Below are positions 57,882 through 64,000 of a stretch of 64,000 bases of DNA, in pieces. The stretch is taken from contig NZ_VIGB01000003.1 of the NCBI RefSeq assembly GCF_006636205.1, positions 3,896,501 through 3,960,500 of the forward strand, read 5' to 3'. The position numbers and the translations under genes were made by a program. The stretch's first letter is position 1. Each line of letters begins with the position of its first letter. The DNA comes from Kitasatospora acidiphila. GTDB lineage: Bacteria; Actinomycetota; Actinomycetes; Streptomycetales; Streptomycetaceae. Below the pieces are notes generated by a model. The model worked only from the letters and a program-made list of their open reading frames with translations, was not told where the DNA came from and ran no database searches.

Positions 57882-59183
57882 TCAGCAGGCCGCCGCCAAC
57901 TCCCGCTTGCGCTCCACCAGATGCGCCTCCCCCTGGCGCGGGACGAAGGCCACCACGCGGCCGCCGTTGCCGCGGTGGAGGTCGACTTGCAGGCGCAGGT
58001 CGGCGCAGCGGGCCAGGACCAGGCCGACGGCCACGGCGGCGAGCAGCGAGACCGCGCCGCAGGCGAGCAGGCCGAGGCGCGGGCCGTAGCTCGCGGTGAC
58101 CCAGCCGACCAGCGGGGCGCCGACGGGCGTGCCACCGGTGAAGACCAGCACCAGCAGGCCCATCACCCGGCCGCGCATCTCCGGGTCGGTGGCCAGCTGG
58201 ACGTAGGAGTTGACCGTGGTGTTGAAGGTCAGCCCGAAGACGCCGATCAGGGTGAGCAGCAGCGCGAAGCTCCAGTAGCCGGGCGCCACCGCCGCGACCG
58301 TCTCCAGCAGGCCGAAGGCCACGGCCGCACCGGTCAGCAGGCGCAGCCGGGGGTTGCCTCGGCGGGCGGCGATCAGGGCGCCGGTGAGCGAGCCGAGCGC
58401 CATCGCGGTGTTCAGCAGGCCGTAGAGGCCGGGGCCGACGTGGAAGGTGCGGTAGGCGAAACCGGAGAGCAGCGTCGGGAAGTTGAAGCCGAAGGTGCCG
58501 ATGAAGCCGGCCAGCACCAGCGGCCACATCAGGTCCGGACGCTCCTTCACATACCGCAGGCCCTCGCGCAGTTGGCCCTTCTCGCGCGGGATCCGCTCGA
58601 CCGGGCGCAGCTCGCTGACGCGCATCGCCAGCAGGCCGGCGATCACCGCGGCGAACGAGAGCGCGTTGAGCGCGAACGCCCAGCCGCTGCCGACCGCGGC
58701 GATCAGCAGGCCGGCCACCGCCGGGCCGACCAGGCGCGCGGTCTGGAAGTTCGCGGCGTTCAGGCTGACCGCGTTGGCCAGGTCCTTCGGACCGACCATC
58801 TCGGAGACGAAGGCCTGCCGGGTCGGGGTGTCGAACACGGTGACCAGGCCGAGCAGCAGCGCGAAGGCGTAGACGTGGTACTCGGTCACTGCGCCGGAGA
58901 TGGTCAGCGCGGCGAGTCCCGCCGCCAGCGCGCCCATCGCGCCCTGGGTGACGATCAGCAGTCGCCGCTTGGGCATCCGGTCGGCCAGCACCCCGCCGAA
59001 GAGGCCGAGCAGCAGGGTGGGCAGGAACTGCATGGCGGTGGTGACGCCCACCGCGAGCGGGCTGCCGGTCAGGCTCAGCACCAGCCAGTCCTGGGCGATC
59101 CGCTGCATCCAGCTGCCGGTGTTGCTGACGATCTGACCGGCGAAGAAGTACCGGTAGTTGCGCACCCGCAGCGAGGAGAACAT
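57882..59183 (-). CDS. MFS transporter, likely longer by a frameshift
   Basis: 433 residues from the ATG at 59183 (MFSSLRVRNYRYFFAGQIVS). Homologues have a longer hydrophilic N-terminus before SSLRVRNYRYF; here that piece (MSKGSHTNDPEERTAAADP onward, ATG at 59302) lies in a different frame and would fuse with one G added in the GGGGG run just upstream of 59183. The core has the MFS motif FGGVLADRMPKRRLLIV and 12 helices. Downstream of marR, it is probably a MarR-controlled drug exporter. Confidence 0.85.
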   Translation of the reverse strand: MFSSLRVRNYRYFFAGQIVSNTGSWMQRIAQDWLVLSLTGSPLAVGVTTAMQFLPTLLLGLFGGVLADRMPKRRLLIVTQGAMGALAAGLAALTISGAVTEYHVYAFALLLGLVTVFDTPTRQAFVSEMVGPKDLANAVSLNAANFQTARLVGPAVAGLLIAAVGSGWAFALNALSFAAVIAGLLAMRVSELRPVERIPREKGQLREGLRYVKERPDLMWPLVLAGFIGTFGFNFPTLLSGFAYRTFHVGPGLYGLLNTAMALGSLTGALIAARRGNPRLRLLTGAAVAFGLLETVAAVAPGYWSFALLLTLIGVFGLTFNTTVNSYVQLATDPEMRGRVMGLLVLVFTGGTPVGAPLVGWVTASYGPRLGLLACGAVSLLAAVAVGLVLARCADLRLQVDLHRGNGGRVVAFVPRQGEAHLVERKRELAAAC

Positions 59184-59371
59184 CCCCCGGGTCGGGTGAA
59201 GCGGGCCCCGGTGGGGCCTGCCGTGGCCGTTGGGCCTGGTGCGGCGGGGTCAGCCGCCGCGGTGCGTTCCTCGGGGTCGTTGGTATGGCTTCCCTTGCTC
59301 ATATGGTCGGTTCCTCTCGTTCGCGGTTCGCCGGGCTACCGCCACCCGGCCGTGCCAACCATGTCCGAGAG

Positions 59372-59806
59372 CTACAGATGCGCCAGCCGGTACAGCGCGG
59401 GAGCCGCCTCCCGCACCGCCGCCCACTCCTCGTCGGTCAGCTGGGAGGCGAGTTCGGCCAGCCAGGCATTGCGCCGCCGCCGGGACTCGTCGAGGATCTC
59501 GGCCGCCTGCTCGGTCATGCTGACCACCACCTGGCGCCGGTCCTGCGGGTGCGACTCGCGCCGCACCAGACCCTTCTCCTCCAGCATCGCGATGATGCGC
59601 GTCATGGACGGCGGCTGCACGTGCTCGCGCCGCGCCAACTCCCCAGGCGTGGCACTGCCGCACCGCGCCAACGTGCCCAGCACGCTCATCTCGGTCGGGC
59701 TGAGCGACTGCTCGACGTGCTGGTGCTTCAGACGACGGGACAGACGCATCACAGAGGACCTCAGCTGATTGACAGCGACGAGGTCCTCCTCGGACATCTC
59801 GGACAT
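59372..59806 (-). CDS. MarR-family transcriptional regulator
   Basis: 144 residues. The wHTH is TLARCGSATPGELARREHVQPPSMTRIIAMLEEKGLVRRESHPQDRRQVVVSMTEQ, a textbook MarR DNA-binding region. It has an A/T-rich operator just upstream and an MFS gene 69 bp downstream on the same strand, so it likely represses its own operon. The ligand is unknown. The ATG at 59806 lies very close to the operator, and no ribosome site is visible. Confidence 0.94.
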   Translation of the reverse strand: MSEMSEEDLVAVNQLRSSVMRLSRRLKHQHVEQSLSPTEMSVLGTLARCGSATPGELARREHVQPPSMTRIIAMLEEKGLVRRESHPQDRRQVVVSMTEQAAEILDESRRRRNAWLAELASQLTDEEWAAVREAAPALYRLAHL

Positions 59807-59810
59807 GATA

Positions 59811-59839
59811 CTTAGCTTACGTCATTACTCTAGCTAAAT
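59811..59839. promoter_or_regulatory. MarR operator/promoter region
   Basis: TTAGCT (59812-59817) and AGCTAA (59832-59837) form an inverted repeat centred on 14 bp of A/T-rich sequence, just upstream of marR. Its spacing and location fit autorepression by the MarR protein. Confidence 0.65.
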
Positions 59840-59916
59840 AAAAATCGGCATGCGCGAGCCGACCGCCCGAGCCACCCGGAAGAGGGAAAGGAGAAGAGAA
59901 GAGGGGAAGAGACAGG

Positions 59917-60828
59917 TCAGTGCGGGAAGGCCCGGTGGCTGCGCCAGCTGGTGTGCTCGCGGGACACCGCGTCCTCCACGTCGCCCGCAAGGCTGGCCCA
60001 CTGGGCCTCGGCCGCCGGGTCGTTGAGGTCGAGCACGGTCAGCTTGCCCCAGACCACGTCGAGCTCCTTGGCCGCCAGCCGGTAGGTGGAGACCAGCGGG
60101 CGCAGCTGCTTCAGCTGGTTCCAGGCGATGATCGCGGCGGCCGCCGCCGCGCAGACGCCGAACAGACTGACCGAGAGCACCCCGGCCGCCTGGGCCACCG
60201 CCGCCGCGCCACCCAGGATCATCAGCGTCACCGTGCCGAGCCCCCAGGAGACCGCCTGCGACTCATAGGCGCTCGCCTTCGCCAGGTACCAGGTGCGCTG
60301 GCCCTCCACCCGGACCCGCAGGTACCCGGTCCGCCGGTCGACCAGCCCCGCGGCCCGCAACTCCCGCATGCCGTCGGTGATCTCCGGTGCCGCGCCGGCC
60401 GGAAGTGCCCCGGAGTCCTCGAAGGTCCGCAGCACCTCGGCGACCTGCGCGCGGTACTCCTCGTCCGCCTCGGGGGAATCGGCCGGGCCGCCGAACGGCC
60501 GGGCCCGCACCGTGTACTTCCAGGCCAGCGTCTTGACCGATTCGGCCGCTGCGCGGGCCTCGAACCACCGGGCCTGGGGATTGACCGCCCGCAGGCGGGA
60601 CCAGAACCAGCCGGCCACCACGAAGGCGGCCACGGATATCAGCGGCGCGACCCCGGAGTCACCGCCCGTCGCCGCGCCGACCGCCGCCGCGACCACCAGC
60701 ATCACGATCATCCCGCGGTTCCAGCGCAGGGTCTGGCGCTGTGCGGCGATCGAGGCCTGGTCGGCCGTCTGGAACGGCTCCGGCAGGAAGTCGGCCTCGT
60801 CGATCCCGGACGGGTCCCATCGCACCAT
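59917..60828 (-). CDS. DUF4231 (SLATT-like) membrane protein, paralogue of 28763-29686
   Basis: 303 residues from the ATG at 60828 with AGGGGG upstream (a GTG six codons earlier is possible). The central ARWFEARAAAESVKTLAWKY and RVEGQRTWYLAKASAYE match the earlier protein, as do STYRLAAKELDVVWGKL and DAVSREHTSW near the end. Two membrane regions flank residue 40 and residue 200. The pair in one window is notable. Function unknown; an effector or stress role is possible. Confidence 0.8.
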   Translation of the reverse strand: MVRWDPSGIDEADFLPEPFQTADQASIAAQRQTLRWNRGMIVMLVVAAAVGAATGGDSGVAPLISVAAFVVAGWFWSRLRAVNPQARWFEARAAAESVKTLAWKYTVRARPFGGPADSPEADEEYRAQVAEVLRTFEDSGALPAGAAPEITDGMRELRAAGLVDRRTGYLRVRVEGQRTWYLAKASAYESQAVSWGLGTVTLMILGGAAAVAQAAGVLSVSLFGVCAAAAAAIIAWNQLKQLRPLVSTYRLAAKELDVVWGKLTVLDLNDPAAEAQWASLAGDVEDAVSREHTSWRSHRAFPH

Positions 60829-60861
60829 CAGAGAGTGCCCCCTCACGACTCAGGAGGCAGT

Positions 60862-60951
60862 ATGCCCACCGTCAACACGGCTACACAGAGCGCTTTCCGG
60901 CCACCTGGCGCCAACTGGCCGCCCGGCGCGCAGCGGCTGCCGCGTCGTTGA
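60862..60951 (+). CDS. Possible small protein with a strong ribosome site
   Basis: An ATG with a near-perfect CAGGAGGCAGT leads a 29-residue frame, MPTVNTATQSAFRPPGANW and PPGAQRLPRR. It is Pro-rich and basic. The ribosome site is the best argument for a real gene; no family is recognised. Confidence 0.4.
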   Translation: MPTVNTATQSAFRPPGANWPPGAQRLPRR

Positions 60952-60958
60952 CGGCCCG

Positions 60959-61192
60959 TCAGCGGCGCCGGGCCGGCACCACCGCGGCCACCAGCGCCAT
61001 CACCGCGCCCAGCACCCCCAACTCGCCCAGCAGCAGCCAGCGCACCGGCACTGCCGCCGCCGGCCCCACCGGAGCCGCCGCGAGCCCCAGCAGAACGCCG
61101 AGGACGGCCAGCACCACCAGGACCGCCAGCACGGCGGCCCCGCGCCCGGACTCCCGGACCATCGGTCGAGCTTGCTGTCTCACCATCGCCAT
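60959..61192 (-). CDS. Small membrane protein with two helices
   Basis: 77 residues from the ATG at 61192 (MAMVRQQARPMVRESGRG). Two hydrophobic segments, AAVLAVLVVLAVLGVLLGLA and WLLLGELGVLGAVMALVAAV, are joined by a short Pro/Ala loop. The tail is Arg-rich. A longer frame to 61303 exists but is unconvincing. It is not a recognised family. Confidence 0.5.
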   Translation of the reverse strand: MAMVRQQARPMVRESGRGAAVLAVLVVLAVLGVLLGLAAAPVGPAAAVPVRWLLLGELGVLGAVMALVAAVVPARRR

Positions 61193-61379
61193 GAGTCCAG
61201 CGTCCCGGACAGGACCGCCGCGCGGTACCCGGGAGCGACCCCGAAATGCCCCTGAGTCCGCCTCCCCCCGGGGGACGAGCAGAGGATGCGGAAGGAGGAG
61301 CACGGGTGGACCGGAGGATGAGCCGGGCGGACGATCTGGCCCATCGTCACCATGCCGTGGACGGACGGGTGGAACCCCA

Positions 61380-61409
61380 TTGAGACCGGTCGCCGACGAC
61401 CGATACCCT
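61380..61409 (+). promoter_or_regulatory. Candidate promoter for the secreted protein gene
   Basis: TTGAGA (61380-61385) and TACCCT (61404-61409) are 18 bp apart. Transcripts would have a leader of about 180 nt, containing a small frame at 61497. No other gene lies between 61193 and 61592. Confidence 0.4.
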
Positions 61410-61496
61410 GCGCTCGGCCCATACGTTGTTCACACCGTATTACAGACCCCTCACACTTCCACCGGTCCCGCCGGCACCCACCGGGGAGGAACCCTG

Positions 61497-61550
61497 ATGA
61501 GGGAGCGCAGCCGCGCCCCGCACCGCCCTGGCAGCCGGTTTCGCCAGTAG
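61497..61550 (+). CDS. Possible 17-residue Arg-rich leader peptide
   Basis: GGGGAGGA precedes an ATG by seven bases; the frame MRERSRAPHRPGSRFRQ ends in TAG 42 bp before the secreted protein start. Six of seventeen residues are Arg. It may control translation of the downstream gene, or be a chance frame. Confidence 0.35.
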   Translation: MRERSRAPHRPGSRFRQ

Positions 61551-61592
61551 GGCCCAACTCGCACGTCCGACACGTCTCTTGGGGGAAACAGC

Positions 61593-64000
61593 ATGAGACT
61601 CGGCCGCCTGGCCGCCACATCCCTGCTCGCCACCGCACTTGCGGCGAGCGCCGCGAGCCCCGCACTCGCGGCCGGCTCGCCCTCGGCACGCGCGGCGAGC
61701 GCCGGCACCGGAGTCCCGGGCGACATCGACGGGGACGGCACTCCGGACGTCGTGCAGGGCGTCGGCAACTCCCTCGGCGCGTTCCCCGCCGGCGCGTCCG
61801 CGTTCACCGCCTCGACCCAGGCGGCCGCTCCGGAGTCAGGGACGACCTGGGGCCAGTACGTGATCACCCACCGGGGCAGCCTGAACGGCGGCAAGACCGA
61901 TGACCTGGTGCTCCTCAGCCCCGGCTCGCACCATGTCTACGTCTATCCCAACGACGCCGAATCCGGCGGTGTGCCAGGGCACTTCACCCACAAGGACAAG
62001 GTCCTGACCGTCGCCAAGCCGGCCACCTGCGCCGCGGGCGACTGCACCGGCTACGACCCGACCTGGAACTCCACCACCCAGATCCTGGCCACCGACGGCG
62101 GCAGCGGGGCCAACACCCAGCCGGCGCTGATCACGGTGGAGAACGGCAGGCTCTGGTACTACCCGGCGGCCGGGAGCGGCCCGTCCTTCGGCAATCCGGT
62201 GCTGCTCGGCACCGGCGACTGGAGCGGCACCTCCCTGATCGCCCCCGGCAAGGTCGGCGGCGTGCCGACCCTGTGGGTGCGCGGCTCGGGCGAGGTCGGC
62301 GCGATCGACAGCTTCCCGCTCACCTTCAAGGCCGACGGCACCCCCACCACCGTCCTCGCCGCCCCCGTGCCGCAGCCGCTGCAGAACGGGCTGGTGCAGA
62401 CCGACGGCACCCACCTGTGCCTGTCGGTCTTCCCCGCAGGGGCCACCACCGGGCACCTCCCGCTGACCCTCGCGGCCTGCTCCGCCCCGATGACGGCGCA
62501 CTTCCAGTTCGGCAACGACGGCACGGTCCATGCCTGGGGCGACTGCCTCGACGCCGCCACGGCCGGCCTGTCGACCTGCGACGGCCGTGACTCGGAGCAG
62601 CACTGGCAACCGGGCGACTACGACTCGCTGGTCGACTCGGCCTCCGGAAAGTGCTTCGGTTTCCCGCCCGTCATCTTCACCGACTCAATGCCCTCGATGG
62701 CCTCCTGCGACGTCTCACCAGGCCAGCGCTTCGGCGCCGCCGGCGGCAGCACCCCGGGCCCGCTGCCCGGCCGACTGGACCTGCTGCCGGGCTCCTACTA
62801 CCAGACCGGCACCTCGGGTGGCCCGGTCAGCTCCGCCGGCGATGCCGACGGCACCGGCAGCCCGGCCCTGCTCTGGGACTTCAGCGGCCGCGTCTACAGC
62901 TACCCGGGCCTGCCGCCGGTCAACGGAGTCGCCCAGCTCAGCCCCGCGCGCATCCCGCTCGGGTCCGACACTCCGTACGCCATGACGGCGCCCGGCGACC
63001 TCCTGACCCTCCAGGGCATCCCCGGCGACGTCAGCTACGGTCCCTGCGCCAAGCTGACCATGCAGGAGGACGGCAACCTGGTCTACAGCGACTACCAGGG
63101 CAAGGTCCTCTGGTCGGCCGGCACCGCCGGCCACCCGGGCGCCGCAGCGGCCTGGGACCCCACCAAGGGACTCGTCGTCCAGGAGGCCCGCCAGACGCTG
63201 TGGAGCGCCGGACCGGCCACCCTGAACGGCCGCTACCTGGCCCTCACGTCCGACTGCGACCTGGTGGTCACGGACCTGAACGGCAAGGCGCTCTGGGGCA
63301 CCGGCAGCTACGAGCCCGCCCACGACCCGAACGGTTACGGCATCGCGCCCGGCACCACCCTGCACGCGGGCAGCTCCCTGCCCGGCACCACCGGTGTCCA
63401 CCTCCAGGTGACCGCCACCGGCGACCTGGAGCTGGTCGGCACCGACGGCAAGCTGCTCTGGACCGCCGGCACCTACGGCCACCCGGGCGCCTACGCCACC
63501 TTGCAGCCCGACGGCGATCTGGTGGTCCAGGACGCCGCCGGCAACCCGCTCTGGTCCAGCCACACCGGCGGCCACCCGGGTGACCACCTCACCGTGCAGA
63601 ACGACACCAACCTCGTCATCTACGACGCCGCCGACACGCCGATCTGGAGCAGGGGCACGTCCGGTGCCGCGTTCGCCGCCGGGACCAGCCTGGCGAGCGG
63701 TCAGTCGCTGCAGGGGCAGCGCGCCCGGCTGAGCATGCAGGCCGACGGCAACCTGGTGCTCTACTCGCAGGCAACCGGCCGCTCCCTCTGGTCCACCAGC
63801 ACCTGGGGCCACCCCGGCGCCACCGCCACCCTTCAGCCCGACGGCAACCTGGTCGTCTACGGCGCCGACCACAACTCCCTCTGGTCCACCGGCACCTGGG
63901 GCCACCCCGGCGGCCGCGCCATCCTGCTGGACACCGCCGACCTCGCCGTCTTCGACAGCCTGGGCAACCAGCTCTGGCACAGCGGCACCGACGTCACCGG
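61593..64000 (+). CDS. Secreted FG-GAP/ricin-like/B-lectin multidomain protein (3' end cut)
   Basis: 802 codons are visible; the rest lies outside the window. A signal peptide (MRLGRLAATSLLATALAASA ending in ALA) precedes GDIDGDGTPDVVQG, an FG-GAP calcium-binding motif. The middle (CLSVFPAGAT and DCLDAATAG) resembles a ricin-type lectin region. The C-terminal part has several bulb-type lectin repeats with QxDxNxVxY: QEDGNLVYSD, QNDTNLVIYD, QADGNLVLYS and QPDGNLVVYG. It would be exported and bind sugars. Expression may be regulated by its leader. Confidence 0.85.
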   Translation, partial: MRLGRLAATSLLATALAASAASPALAAGSPSARAASAGTGVPGDIDGDGTPDVVQGVGNSLGAFPAGASAFTASTQAAAPESGTTWGQYVITHRGSLNGGKTDDLVLLSPGSHHVYVYPNDAESGGVPGHFTHKDKVLTVAKPATCAAGDCTGYDPTWNSTTQILATDGGSGANTQPALITVENGRLWYYPAAGSGPSFGNPVLLGTGDWSGTSLIAPGKVGGVPTLWVRGSGEVGAIDSFPLTFKADGTPTTVLAAPVPQPLQNGLVQTDGTHLCLSVFPAGATTGHLPLTLAACSAPMTAHFQFGNDGTVHAWGDCLDAATAGLSTCDGRDSEQHWQPGDYDSLVDSASGKCFGFPPVIFTDSMPSMASCDVSPGQRFGAAGGSTPGPLPGRLDLLPGSYYQTGTSGGPVSSAGDADGTGSPALLWDFSGRVYSYPGLPPVNGVAQLSPARIPLGSDTPYAMTAPGDLLTLQGIPGDVSYGPCAKLTMQEDGNLVYSDYQGKVLWSAGTAGHPGAAAAWDPTKGLVVQEARQTLWSAGPATLNGRYLALTSDCDLVVTDLNGKALWGTGSYEPAHDPNGYGIAPGTTLHAGSSLPGTTGVHLQVTATGDLELVGTDGKLLWTAGTYGHPGAYATLQPDGDLVVQDAAGNPLWSSHTGGHPGDHLTVQNDTNLVIYDAADTPIWSRGTSGAAFAAGTSLASGQSLQGQRARLSMQADGNLVLYSQATGRSLWSTSTWGHPGATATLQPDGNLVVYGADHNSLWSTGTWGHPGGRAILLDTADLAVFDSLGNQLWHSGTDVT

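Noticed and set aside
57711..59768. Open frame of 685 codons on the plus strand opposite the MFS and marR genes
   Set aside because: Composition is low-complexity and the opposite genes carry strong motifs.
62715..63980. Open frame of 421 codons on the minus strand opposite the secreted protein
   Set aside because: The lectin motifs and signal peptide on the plus strand are clear; the minus-strand frame is Gly/Val-rich without motifs.
1..64000. tRNA, rRNA or riboswitch genes
   Set aside because: No cloverleaf, rRNA stretch or known riboswitch core was recognised by eye; a covariance search would be decisive.

Overview
The window is high-GC actinobacterial chromosome, most likely Streptomycetaceae (Streptomyces, Kitasatospora or a close relative). 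The signs are strong third-position GC bias, many GTG/TTG starts, a futalosine-type menaquinone pathway, a DmdR1-type iron regulator, DUF397/XRE pairs, a mycothiol-type anti-sigma factor and several products matching families named after Streptomyces coelicolor genes (SCO2522, SCO2525, SCO4402). No rRNA, tRNA or CRISPR array was recognised. Product names come from motif recognition without database searches. Layout: (1) 1-4.6 kb holds parts of an SCO2522/SCO2525-type conserved locus, a decayed gene and an unusual acetyltransferase-membrane fusion. (2) 4.7-15 kb carries menaquinone genes (ubiE/menG, an imidazolonepropionase-like protein, mqnC, mqnA, a DUF4229 protein), a cold-shock gene with a structured leader, a dicarboxylate symporter with a possible leaderless leader peptide, a MFS exporter under a promoter with a palindromic operator, and a LacI regulator. 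(3) 15-30.6 kb is mostly core genes: MFS transporter, ATP-binding regulator, ECF sigma/anti-sigma pair, purU, a binding lipoprotein, a membrane protein with a Gln/Gly/Ser/Phe repeat, a TPR regulator, dmdR1, a SIS protein, a DUF4231 (SLATT-like) protein and an alpha/beta hydrolase. (4) 30.6-39.6 kb is the most interesting block: a complete FxSxx-COOH system. It has a 59-residue precursor ending FNSSI, a radical SAM/SPASM maturase fused to an HExxH domain, an AAC(3)-like protein, a TIR-like protein (FxsC), and a 1353-residue protein combining a MinD/ParA-like ATPase, TIR, NB-ARC and TPR regions (FxsT). (5) 39.9-45 kb returns to core metabolism: pdxH, a citrate synthase, serC and an SDR/TetR pair. 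(6) 45-55.3 kb is an accessory, partly decayed zone: frameshifted lipoprotein and formyltransferase genes, a truncated sigma factor, a STAND/NB-ARC-TPR gene with DUF6879, an XRE-DUF397-DUF397 cassette, a frameshifted thpR, and a junction of SDR, TnpB and ArsR-like fragments. (7) 55.3-64 kb has a SigE-family sigma factor with a PASTA protein, a GNAT/peptidase E pair, a MarR-MFS operon, a second DUF4231 protein and a large secreted lectin-like protein cut by the window edge. At least seven reading frames are broken by single-base shifts, several at short G or C runs. Some of these may be assembly indels rather than true pseudogenes, and each is flagged.
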